From: CAHJWO01 sp964245885
Lineage (GTDB): Bacteria; Verrucomicrobiota; Verrucomicrobiia; Chthoniobacterales; SZAS-18
Direction: 5' to 3'
Assembly (NCBI GenBank): GCA_964245885.1
Contig: CAXTOX010000088.1
Location: forward strand, 1 to 16,590
DNA length: 16,590 bases
The translations under genes and the position numbers were made by a program. Below, piece after piece: positions 7,202 to 14,957 of this stretch. Within the stretch, counting starts at the first letter, position 1; every line of letters begins with the position of its first letter. The notes below the pieces were generated by a model. That model did not search any database and was not told the DNA's origin. It saw only the letters and a list, made by a program, of their open reading frames with translations.

Positions 7202-7338
7202 AAGATTTCCAGGCGGAAGATCATCGCGCAGGTGGCCTTAATGTCAGCGGCAGTGTCAAGAAGCGAAGCCGGTGACGAGGCGCGGTGCTTTTCGGTCTTT
7301 ACAAGCGGAGGTTTCGTCATAAGTTTGCGATCCTCTTT

Positions 7339-7420
7339 GCTCTCGTGGCGGAATTGGCAGACGCGTACGGCTCAGGACCGTATGGGGTAACCCGTGGAGG
7401 TTCGAGTCCTCTCGTGAGCA
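7339..7420 (+). tRNA. tRNA-Leu (anticodon CAG)
   Basis: 82-nt class-II tRNA. The acceptor arms are GCTCTCG and CGTGAGC with discriminator A at 7420. The D-arm is GCGGAATTGGCAGACGC. The anticodon stem TACGG/CCGTA is perfect around the loop CTCAGGA, with anticodon CAG at 7373-7375. The variable arm GGGGTAACCC is typical of tRNA-Leu. The T-arm has TTCGAGT (7401-7407). One oddity is a U-U mismatch at the fifth acceptor pair. The genomic 3' end is CTA, not CCA, so CCA would be added enzymatically. It reads CUG, a heavily used codon here. A T-rich stretch (TTTACA at 7298, TAAGTT at 7320) may be its promoter but is weak. Confidence 0.95.
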
Positions 7421-7509
7421 CTATTTTCTGGAGCCGATCAGGGTTCCACCCGGCGGCAAGTTCTTGCCGTGATCCCATCCGACGATTCGTCGACGCCGCG
7501 CCTGCCATC

Positions 7510-9561
7510 ATGACCACCACCGACAATCCGCTTCTCACCGCCAGCCCACTCCCTTATGGTCTTCCGCCCTTCGACCGCATCCGCGACGAGCATTACGAAC
7601 CCGCCTTTGCCGAGGGCATGGCAGCACATTTGCGGGAAGTCGAGGCGGTCGCAGGTGACCCCGCGCCCGCCACGTTTGAAAACACCGTGGTCGCGCTCGA
7701 ACGCGCCGGTAAGACACTCGGGCGGGTCAGCCGCGTGTTCTTCAATCTCGCCAGCGCCCACACCAACCCGGCGTTGCAGGAGGTCGAGCGCAGCGTGGCT
7801 CCACGCCTGGCCGCGCACTGGGACGAGGTGCATCTCAACGCCGCGCTTTTCAGCCGGCTCGAACGGCTCTTGAACCAGCGTGAGACCCTCCGGCTCGACG
7901 CCGAATCGGGCTACCTGCTGGACCGCTACGAGAAGGATTTCGTGCGCGCCGGGGCCAAGCTGTCCGCCCCCGACAAAGCCAGGCTCAAGACGATCAACAG
8001 CGAATTGGCCACGCTCCAGACGACGTTCAACCAGCACCTGCTCAAGGAGAAGAACGCCGACGGCGTCGTGGTGACTGACCCCGCGCAACTCGCCGGGCTT
8101 TCGGACGCCGAAATCGCTGCCGCCGCGGACGCCGCCCGGGCGGAAGGGCACGAGGGAGCGTTTGTCATTTGCCTGCTCAACACCAGCGGCCAACCCGGGC
8201 TCGCTTCCCTGCAGGATCGCGCCTTGCGCCGGCAACTCCTGGAAAAATCCCTCGCGCGCAACAGCCACGGCGGCGAGTTCGACACGCAGGCGATCATCGC
8301 GCGCATCGCCCGCCTGCGCGCTGAACGGGCGACGCTGCTGGGCTACGCCAACCACGCCGCCTACCAGTTGGAAGACCAGACCGCCGGCAGCGTGGAGGCC
8401 GTCAACACGCTCCTGGCCGATCTCGCCGTCCCCGGCGTGGCCAACGCGCGCCGCGAGGCCGCCGACATGCAGGCGCTCATCGACCGGGGAAACGGCGGCT
8501 TCCCGCTGGCCGCATGGGACTGGGACTTCTACGCCGAGAAGGTCCGCCGGGTCCGCTACGACCTGGACGAGGCGCAGATCAGACCTTACTTCGAGCTGGA
8601 GCACGTCCTGGTCGACGGGGTGTTCCACGCCGCCACGCGGCTCTTCGGCATCACGTTCCAGGAGCGGTTCGGGCTGCCGGTCTACCATCCAGACGTGCGC
8701 GTGTTCGAGGTGTTCGACGCAGACGGCTCGGCCCTGGCGTTGTTCCTGGCCGACTTCTACGCACGGCCTTCCAAGCGCGGCGGCGCGTGGATGAACGCCT
8801 ACGTGACGCAGTCGGCCCTGCTCGGTGAGCGCCCCGTCATCGGCAACCACCAGAACCTCACCAAGCCGCCCGTGGGCGAGCCGACGCTGTTGACGACCGA
8901 CGAGGTGCGGACGGCGTTCCACGAGTTCGGCCACGCGCTGCACGGGCTGTTCTCGCAGGTGAAGTACCCACGATTCAGCGGGACGAACGTGCCGCGGGAT
9001 TTCGTGGAGTTCCCCTCCCAGGTCAACGAGATGTGGGCGCACTGGCCGGAGGTGATCAAAAACTACGCGAAGCATCACCGGACAGGCGAGCCGATGCCGG
9101 ACGAATTGCTGGAGAAGATGCAGGCGGCCGGCCGGTTCAACCAGGGATACAAGACGACCGAGTACCTGGCAGCCTCGCTGCTCGACCAGAGTTGGCACCA
9201 ACTCGCGCCCGAGCAGGTGCCGACCGGCGACGAGGTGCTCGCGTTTGAGGGGGCCGCGCTGGCGAAAGCGGGCGTGGACTTCGCGCCGGTGCCGCCGCGT
9301 TACCGCAGCCCGTACTTCTCGCACATCTTCGGGGGCGGGTACTCGGCGGGTTATTACTCGTACATCTGGAGCGAGGTGCTCGACGCGGACGGCGCGGAGT
9401 GGATCGCGGCGCACGGCGGGCTGACCCGCGAGAACGGGGATCGCCTGCGGCGCACGGTGCTCTCGCGCGGCGGCAGCGCGGACGCGATGGGGCTGTACCG
9501 CGATTTTGCCGGGGCCGCACCGACGGTCGGGCCGTTGCTGCGACGGCGCGGGTTGGGGTAG
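7510..9561 (+). CDS. dcp: M3-family zinc metallopeptidase, peptidyl-dipeptidase Dcp
   Basis: 683 residues, matching the roughly 680-residue length of Dcp. It is predicted to release C-terminal dipeptides from oligopeptides. The zinc site is complete: HEFGH at 471-475, and the third ligand E500 in RDFVEFPSQVNE. This is the same 29-residue spacing as His470/His474/Glu499 of the E. coli enzyme as I recall it. The late HIFGGGYSAGYYSYIWSEVL segment is the substrate-binding region of M3 peptidases. I chose ATG 7510, where the family's N-terminus begins; the in-frame extension further upstream reads through the tRNA gene and is not real. No signal peptide, so probably cytoplasmic. The 86-bp gap after tRNA-Leu holds a small hairpin (CGGCAA-GTTC-TTGCCG at 7454-7469). 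Confidence 0.95.
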   Translation: MTTTDNPLLTASPLPYGLPPFDRIRDEHYEPAFAEGMAAHLREVEAVAGDPAPATFENTVVALERAGKTLGRVSRVFFNLASAHTNPALQEVERSVAPRLAAHWDEVHLNAALFSRLERLLNQRETLRLDAESGYLLDRYEKDFVRAGAKLSAPDKARLKTINSELATLQTTFNQHLLKEKNADGVVVTDPAQLAGLSDAEIAAAADAARAEGHEGAFVICLLNTSGQPGLASLQDRALRRQLLEKSLARNSHGGEFDTQAIIARIARLRAERATLLGYANHAAYQLEDQTAGSVEAVNTLLADLAVPGVANARREAADMQALIDRGNGGFPLAAWDWDFYAEKVRRVRYDLDEAQIRPYFELEHVLVDGVFHAATRLFGITFQERFGLPVYHPDVRVFEVFDADGSALALFLADFYARPSKRGGAWMNAYVTQSALLGERPVIGNHQNLTKPPVGEPTLLTTDEVRTAFHEFGHALHGLFSQVKYPRFSGTNVPRDFVEFPSQVNEMWAHWPEVIKNYAKHHRTGEPMPDELLEKMQAAGRFNQGYKTTEYLAASLLDQSWHQLAPEQVPTGDEVLAFEGAALAKAGVDFAPVPPRYRSPYFSHIFGGGYSAGYYSYIWSEVLDADGAEWIAAHGGLTRENGDRLRRTVLSRGGSADAMGLYRDFAGAAPTVGPLLRRRGLG

Positions 9562-9565
9562 ATGG

Positions 9566-9592
9566 GGTGCTGCCCGAGCAGCATTAGTTTTC
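9566..9592 (+). terminator. Candidate rho-independent terminator after dcp
   Basis: Five bases after the dcp stop codon, TGCTGC (9568-9573) and GCAGCA (9578-9583) form a 6-bp stem with CCGA loop, followed by TTAGTTTTCC. The stem is short and the T-tract is interrupted, so this is plausible rather than certain. The same sequence is also a copy of a dispersed repeat. Confidence 0.5.
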
Positions 9593-9602
9593 CTCACGCC
9601 GC
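9566..9602 (-). repeat. Dispersed repeat AGGAAAACYAATGC (copy 1)
   Basis: Read on the minus strand, GCGGCGTGAGGAAAAC followed by TAATGCTGCTCGG matches the + strand at 13995-14031 at most positions. Both copies sit within about 40 bp downstream of a + strand gene stop, but in opposite orientation to each other. Confidence 0.65.
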
Positions 9603-9615
9603 AGGTGTCCAAGGA

Positions 9616-9635
9616 ATAGGTTCTATATGACCTAT
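9616..9635. repeat. Small palindrome ATAGGT-N8-ACCTAT
   Basis: Perfect 6-bp arms around TCTATATG. It sits 2 bp outside the left edge of the large nested repeat cluster and may be part of the same repeat family. Too short to interpret alone. Confidence 0.5.
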
Positions 9636-9637
9636 CA

Positions 9638-10021
9638 GGCCTACAGCGTTTCCGTTTGCCTGTGAGAGTTCCCAGCCCCGGCAGGGGCGCAAGAGAATTG
9701 GAGGGCGTAAGACCATCCGCCGATGCCGGCGAAGTGAGCGTTCCCAGCCCCAGCAGGGGCGCAAGAGAATAGCCCACGGCGTGAGCCGTGGGGGGCCAGC
9801 ACACACCAAGTCAATCCCCGGCAGGGGCGGAAGAAAGGACGCGAGCCAGGCGGGACCACCGGGCGTCTTTTCTTCCGCCCCTGCCGGGGCTTTGACCCTT
9901 TGGGCAACCTTTCCCACGGCTCACGCCGTGGGCTAAACTCTTCCGCCTCTGCCGGGACTATTCTCTTGCGCCCCTGCCGGGGCTACAAGCCTGATGGGCA
10001 AATGGAAAATGCTTGTAGGCC
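9638..10021. repeat. Three-layer nested palindromic repeat cluster between convergent genes
   Basis: Six copies of a GCAGGGGCG-containing unit, three on each strand: 9674-9698, 9746-9770, 9814-9836 forward; 9868-9891, 9938-9959, 9960-9984 reverse. The first and last are identical over 25 bp. The second and fifth carry an identical 22-bp CCCACGG...CCGTGGG palindrome (9771-9792, 9913-9934). The third and fourth form the inner pair. The two inner pairs share a centre near 9853, giving a 214-bp symmetric core (9746-9959). Outer flanks GGCCTACA (9638-9645) and TGTAGGCC (10014-10021) also pair. It fills most of the gene-free 462 bp between dcp and the Tricorn gene, ends 2 bp from the latter's stop codon, and shows no credible ORF. 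Confidence 0.85.
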
Positions 10022-10023
10022 CT

Positions 10024-13000
10024 TCACGGTTGCAGCAACACCTCCACCGCCTTCTCCAACTGCTTGTCTTCCCCTGCGGCCACCGACTGATAGTCGTTCT
10101 CCACCCGTACGTCCGGTTCGATGGACAAGCCTTCCAAAAACTTCCCCTCCTTGTTGCGCAGACCCAACTGCGGAATGCCGAAGTACAGCGTCGGGTCCTG
10201 GAGCGTCTCCCACCACACGAACGTCCCCGTTCCCGGCACGGGCATGCCGATCAGCTTGCCGAGGCCCAGCGCGCGGTACGCGAACGGAAAAACGTGCGCG
10301 TCCGAATAGTTGCTCTCCCCGACCAGCAGCGCCGACCGCCGGTCCCACTTGAAGCTGGGCTCCTCGCCGATCTTGCGTCCGCGCGGCACCCAGTCCAGGT
10401 ACGTCTTGCCACCGAGCAGCGTCGCCAGGTCGTCGTGCAGATAGCCGCCGCCGTTGAAGCGGGTGTCCACGACGAGACCCTCCTTGCCGCTGGCGCGTCC
10501 GAGCACTTCGCCAAACGTGCGCCGGTAGCTGCCGTCGTTCATGGCGCGCACGTGCACGTAGCCCAACCGACCGCCCGAGAGCTTGTCCGTCAACTCCCGC
10601 CGTGATTTGACCCAACGCTGGTAGAGCAGTTCCTCCTGCTCGGCCTGTTTGATGGGCTTCACCGTCTCGTCGAAGCGTGCGTTCTTCGCCGGGTCGAACA
10701 CGGACAGGAGCGTCGGCTGGCCGGCCTTGCGGTTGAGCAGCGGGCACCAGTCCGCGCCGGCTTCGATGGCCTGGCCGTCGAGCTTCTCGATGATCATGCC
10801 CGAGGCGATCTTCGACTTGGCGACGGAGAGGGGACCTTTTTCGATGATCTCCTGCACCTTCAGGCCGGGGCCGCGATAGCCTTCGTCGAAGAACACGCCC
10901 AGCGCCGCCGTGTCGTCCGCGCCGGGCGGATGCGTCACGTAGCCGCCGCCGGTATGCGAGGCGTTGATCTCGCCGAGCATCTCGCTCAGCAACTCGGCGA
11001 AATCGTAGTTGTTGTTGATCGTGGGCAGGAACTTCGCGTACACGCCCTTGTAGTAGTTCCAATCCACGCCGTGCAGATCGGTCGCGTAGTACTTCTCGGC
11101 CATCTGCCGCCAGACGTGCTCGAAGAGGTACGCGCGCTCGGTCGCCCGGTCCAGGGTCATCTCGGCGGCGAACCGCACCGGCTCGCTCTTGCCGTCCTTC
11201 AAGCCCACCTTGCCGATGCGCCCGCCCGCCAGCACGAAGGCCGTGTCGCCTTCCTTGTTGAGCACGAGCTTCGCGTCGAACTCCTCGCCGCGCGCGTTGG
11301 GGCTTTTCGCCTTCGGAAACTCGGCCAGCCGCTTCATTTCCTTGTCGCGCAGCTTGTTCTGCCACAGGGCGAAACCGTCCTCGTTCTCGGCGAGATAGAT
11401 CAGCGTCTCGTTATCGGGGGTCAGCGCCCAGTCCTGTAGATCGGCTGAACCCAGCGTCAGGCGCGCGGTGCGGTCCTCGATGTCCTTGAGGTCGAGTTCG
11501 AGCGGCTCCTTTTTCTTGTCGTCGTCTTCCTTCTTCTTGGCTTCCTCATCCTTGGGTTTACCGCCGTTGGCTGCTTCGTCCTTCTTGTCCTTGTCCTTCT
11601 TGGCGTCGTCTTCCTGTTTCTTGGCGATCTCGTAGTCGGCCTTGCTGAGCTTGAAGCGGTCGAACGCCTTTTGCGTGAAAAACATCGCGAACACGTCGCC
11701 CTGCTTGAAGTCGTTGGGCGTGTTGCCGTGGAGGCCTTCGCGGTTGCTCGCCCAGAGCATCGCCTTGCCGTCGCGGGTCCAGTGCGGGTCGAGGTCCTCG
11801 TAGCCGTTGTTGGTCAGATTGACGATCTGTCCCTTGCCGTCGGCGGCCACCAGGCCCACCTCGCGCGACCAGCGGGTGGGTTCGTCGAAGTTCACCAGGA
11901 ACCACTTACCGTCCGGTGACCAGTCGAACCGCTGGTCGCCGTCGTGGTAGGAAAAACTCCGGTCGCCCGGCATGATCAGGCGCGTCTGCTTGGAGTCGAG
12001 GTTGAGCACGCGCAGGGACGTGCGGTTTTCCAGGTAGCCGACTTCCTTGCCGTCCGGCGAGTAGCTTGGCTGGAAGTTCTCCTGCCCGTTTTCGAGGATG
12101 GGGTGAACGTCGATCACCGTGGAGTTAAAGAAGTAGGGTTCGTCCTCCTTGCTCCGGGTCAGCGACGCCTCGTAGAGGTTCCACGACTTACCGGTCTCCC
12201 CGGCGAACACCAGCCGCCGCCCGTCCGGGCTGAAGGACACGGACCGCTCCTGGGTGGGCGTGTGGGTGATGCGCTTGGTGACGCCGTGCTCCGTGGACGC
12301 GACGAACACCTCCCCGCGCACGACGAAGGCCACTTCCTTGCCGTCGGGATTGAGCGCCATCTCGGTCGCGCCGTCGCTCAGGTCGAGCACTTCCGCCTGG
12401 CGCTCGGTGTCGCCCCCGTTAATCTCGACCGCGAGGCGCTGCGAGTCGCGGCTGCCGGGGGGCAGACGGTAGATGCCGCCGTCGTAGCCGAAACAGAGCG
12501 TGCCGTCCTGCGCGATGCTCAGGAAACGCACTGGGTTGCGTTCGAAGTGGGTCACCTGCTCGGGCGGCGGGTTGCCTCCGGGCGCGAGCTTCCACACGTT
12601 GAACGAACCACTTTGCTCGCTCAGGTAGTAGATTGACTGTTCGTCCGGCGACCAGACCGGGTCGCGGTCCTCACCAGGGAAGTCGGTGAGCTTGCGGTGG
12701 GTGTGCGCGGCGGTGTCATAGNNNNNNNNNNCAAACGTCGTGCGCCACGGAGGAGGTGTGGTGCTTGCGCCAGAGGTTTTCGTAACCCTTGAGGTCCTCG
12801 TAGACGATCTTGTCCCCGGCCCGGTTGTAACGGGCGGCGAGCGCGGGGGTGGTCAGGGCCTGCTCGGGCGCGCGGCCGGGTTCGATGGAGACGCGGTAAA
12901 GCTCGGGCATCACGCGCGGGCTGGGAAACTGGGCGTTGCGGTAGTCGTCCAGACGGTGCGCGCTGAAGAGCACGCTCTTGCCGTCGGGCGAGAAGCCGGT

Positions 13001-13360
13001 GGGAGCCTCGTCGTTGGAATGCGTTGTCAGGCGGCGGGGCGTGCCGCCGACGGCGGGGATCAGGAACACGTCGAAGTTGCCGTAGGCGTCCGAAGCGTAG
13101 GCGATTGACTGACTATCCGGTGACCAGACCGGCTGCGAGTCGTGCGCCGGCCCGAAGGTGAGCGGCACCGCCCGCCCGCCGCTGCTCGGCACAGTGAAAA
13201 GGTGCCCACGGAAGGAAAACGCGACGGTCCTGCCGTCCGGCGAGACGGCCGGGTAACGCATCCAGAGCGGCGCGGGAGTTGTCTCCGGCGTTTGCCCGGC
13301 GAGCGGACCCGTCACGGCAGCAAGAACAAACAGAACGGCGAAGCGGCAGAAAAAACGCAT
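10024..13360 (-). CDS. Tricorn protease homologue (interrupted by assembly gap)
   Basis: One gene of about 1,109 residues once the gap is closed. A signal peptide (MRFFCRFAVLFVLAAVTGPL) is followed by a beta-propeller of PD40-like repeats, with recurrent SPDGK/WSPD motifs up to about 11760. A Lys/Asp/Glu-rich linker is encoded at 11480-11640. Next come the Tricorn C1 domain, with catalytic His in INASHTGGGY, a PDZ-like domain (GLKVQEIIEKGP...), and the C2 serine-protease domain with the Ser-Asp pair in NYSDAHVFPF (Ser codon 10303-10305). Start is ATG 13360; an ATG at 13393 in frame is less likely because the signal peptide begins at 13360. It would cut peptides, probably outside the cytoplasm given the signal. 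Divergent from the Gre-like gene and convergent with dcp. Confidence 0.9.
12722..12731. other. Assembly gap (10 Ns) inside the Tricorn gene
   Basis: Flanking reading frames are open on both sides but off by one if 10 bases are kept. Upstream ends ...HDV-TG, downstream resumes C-TAT-GAC (...YDTAAHTHRKL). Continuity of one ORF requires a missing length divisible by 3; as few as 3 bases would give W followed by one residue and Y. The gap is therefore a placeholder, not a gene break. Confidence 0.95.
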
Positions 13361-13381
13361 GGTCGTGGCGGCTGGCAAAAT

Positions 13382-13400
13382 TCCGGCGCTCATCGCCGGA
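13382..13400. promoter_or_regulatory. 7-bp hairpin/dyad in Tricorn-Gre divergent region
   Basis: TCCGGCG-CTCAT-CGCCGGA is a perfect inverted repeat 22 bp upstream of the Tricorn start. It could be an operator or part of a dispersed repeat. Role is not known. Confidence 0.35.
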
Positions 13401-13470
13401 GGCGCGGCTTCTCTCCGCCCGCCGTGTCAGGTTGTCAACGCCCGCCTTCCGGTTGCACGAGACGCTGCTT

Positions 13471-13497
13471 CGGGAAACGTTGGCCGACCGTTTCCCG
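13471..13497 (+). promoter_or_regulatory. 9-bp perfect hairpin abutting the Gre-like start codon
   Basis: CGGGAAACG (13471-13479) and CGTTTCCCG (13489-13497) pair perfectly around a 9-nt loop. The stem ends 2 nt before the GTG at 13500, where a ribosome would load, and there is no Shine-Dalgarno. It may control translation as RNA or be a dyad operator. Inference only. Confidence 0.45.
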
Positions 13498-13499
13498 CC

Positions 13500-13979
13500 G
13501 TGAACAAACCACACCTCATCGAACAAATCATCGCGGCTCTGGACGCCGAGTTGCTCCGCTACGCCCAGGCCGCCCGGGAGGCGCAGGCCGGTGCCACCGA
13601 CGAGCAGAGCCGCGCCGAGAACAAGTACGACACGCGCGGCCTCGAAGCTTCCTATCTGGCGCACGGCCAGTCCCGGCAGGCACTGGAAACCGCGCAGGCG
13701 CGCGAGCAACTCGCCACCCTAGCGGTGCGCGACTTCCGCCCTGACGAACCGGCCGGCGTCGGCGCAATCGTCCAACTGGAAAGCGGGGGCGAACGGTCCT
13801 GGTACTTCCTCGCACCGGCGGCCGGCGGGACCGAAATCCTCCAGGCGGGCGAAGAGGTGCTCGTCCTGACCCCGCAGTCGCCGCTCGGCCGGTCGGTATT
13901 GGGCAAACGCCGAGGCGACAGGATCGAGGCGGGCACGGGCCGCGCGAGCGGTGCTTACACAATTTCTTGGGTTTGTTGA
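13500..13979 (+). CDS. GreA/GreB-like transcription elongation factor
   Basis: 159 residues. The C-terminal half (about 85-157: GVGAIVQLESGGERSWYFLA ... TPQSPLGRSVLGKRRGDRIE) is the GreA/GreB C-terminal FKBP-like domain with the hallmark SPLGR-LLGK-GD. The N-terminal half is a helical coiled-coil-like region (about 1-75) with the NKYDTRGLEASYLAHGQSRQ segment typical of a small Gre-related subgroup, sometimes mis-annotated as 3-oxoacyl-ACP synthase. Gre factors bind the RNA polymerase secondary channel and stimulate transcript cleavage; whether this one has the acidic tip needed for cleavage is not clear. Start GTG 13500, chosen because the family N-terminus begins there. Divergent from the Tricorn gene across 139 bp; an AGGAAAAC repeat follows 15 bp after the stop. 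Confidence 0.88.
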   Translation: MNKPHLIEQIIAALDAELLRYAQAAREAQAGATDEQSRAENKYDTRGLEASYLAHGQSRQALETAQAREQLATLAVRDFRPDEPAGVGAIVQLESGGERSWYFLAPAAGGTEILQAGEEVLVLTPQSPLGRSVLGKRRGDRIEAGTGRASGAYTISWVC

Positions 13980-13994
13980 GCGGCTCGACGAGCG

Positions 13995-14031
13995 GCGGCG
14001 TTAGGAAAACCAATGCCGCCCGGAGAGCGCC
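13995..14031 (+). repeat. Dispersed repeat AGGAAAACYAATGC (copy 2)
   Basis: GCGGCGTTAGGAAAAC then CAATGCCGCCCGG matches the minus strand of 9566-9602. It lies between the Gre-like and hemolysin III genes. On this strand it forms no good hairpin, so a terminator role for both copies is not supported. Confidence 0.65.
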
Positions 14032-14084
14032 ATCCACCTGCCTGAGAATTGCGGCCCGCCCGTGCATTTTTCCTCGCAAGGCGT

Positions 14085-14783
14085 ATGTTTCCCTACTTTG
14101 TGAAGACGTTCCGCCCCCGAATCGCCGCCATGATGGCCGAGCGGCCCCCCACCGTCCGGGAGGAACTGGCCAACGCGTTGAGTCACGGTGGGGGGTTGTT
14201 GCTGATCCTTCTCGTCGCGTTGCCCACCCTGATCGCCTCCGCCCTGCGGCAGCATGATCCCTGGCAACTGGTGGGTGGCAGCATCTTCGGACTTTCCCTG
14301 ACGGCGCTCTACGCCACGTCCACCCTCTACCATCTGCTGCCCGTCGGGCGGGCGAAACGGTTCTGCCGGTTGCTCGACCACGCGGCCATTTATCTGCTGA
14401 TCGCGGGCAGCTACACGCCGTTTGCGTTGGGCGTGTTGCGCGGGCCTCTGGGCTGGACCGTGCTGACAGTCATCTGGACGCTCGCCGCGCTGGGCATCGC
14501 CCTCAAGCTCAAGGACGGCTTCCGGCACCCCCTGCTCTCGACGGCTCTGTACCTGCTGATGGGCTGGCTCGTCGTGCTCATCATCCACCCGTTGGTGACC
14601 CAGGCGGGTTGGACGGGGTTCGGCTGGCTCGCGGCGGGCGGGTTATTTTACAGCCTGGGCGTGATCTTTTATTTGTGGGAGCAACTCTCCTACTCGCACG
14701 CGTGGTGGCACGGCTTCGTGCTGGCGGGCAGCGCGTGCCATTACGTGGCGGTGATCGGCTACGCCGCTAGGCACTTGTCGTAA
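14085..14783 (+). CDS. Hemolysin III / PAQR-family integral membrane protein
   Basis: About 232 residues, with about seven predicted membrane segments (for example GGGLLLILLVALPTLIASAL, LSTALYLLMGWLVVLIIHPL). The family motifs are in order: ELANALSHGGG at the start, STLYHL (SxxxH) in the second segment, LLDHAAIYLLIAGSYTPFAL, and HAWWH (HxxxH) near the C-terminus. The Ser/His, Asp and HxxxH set is the metal site of PAQR proteins. Members are called hemolysin III (for example TrhA/YqfA) and are implicated in membrane-lipid homeostasis; true hemolytic activity is uncertain. The start is ambiguous: ATG 14085 (chosen, weak AAGG nearby) or ATG 14130, which fits the usual family N-terminus better. 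It follows the Gre-like gene by about 105 bp and may have its own promoter. Confidence 0.92.
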   Translation: MFPYFVKTFRPRIAAMMAERPPTVREELANALSHGGGLLLILLVALPTLIASALRQHDPWQLVGGSIFGLSLTALYATSTLYHLLPVGRAKRFCRLLDHAAIYLLIAGSYTPFALGVLRGPLGWTVLTVIWTLAALGIALKLKDGFRHPLLSTALYLLMGWLVVLIIHPLVTQAGWTGFGWLAAGGLFYSLGVIFYLWEQLSYSHAWWHGFVLAGSACHYVAVIGYAARHLS

Positions 14784-14957
14784 CCGCGCACGAAGCCTCC
14801 GAGCAGGAGGTTGGTGAACACCGGCCCCTGTTGGTCCTCGCACTCCTGCATCCCGCCTCCCGCAGCTCTCCTCAGGTCTTTTCCCCATCCCAGGCGGCGG
14901 TGAGTCCTTATCAGCGGCTGCCGGGCACTCCGCTAGCTCGCAGGATGTGCCACTCCC

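Noticed and set aside
7285..7509. In-frame N-terminal extension of dcp
   Set aside because: It runs through tRNA-Leu and does not resemble the M3 family, which begins at 7510.
7438..9804. 788-codon minus-strand open frame opposite dcp
   Set aside because: Antisense to a peptidase with intact zinc site, and its start lies in the repeat cluster (TAHAVGYSLAP is translated repeat).
9594..9917. Minus-strand ORFs with repeated CAPAGAGN and LLRPCRGWE
   Set aside because: They are translations of the dispersed palindromic units, not proteins.
9674..9984. CRISPR-like array
   Set aside because: Repeats occur on both strands in nested order with unequal spacing and there are no cas genes, so this is a palindromic repeat cluster.
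12716..13393. Separate 225-residue protein upstream of the N gap
   Set aside because: It is the signal peptide and first propeller repeats of the Tricorn gene, split only by the assembly gap; its upstream ATG at 13393 adds an unlikely extension before the signal peptide.
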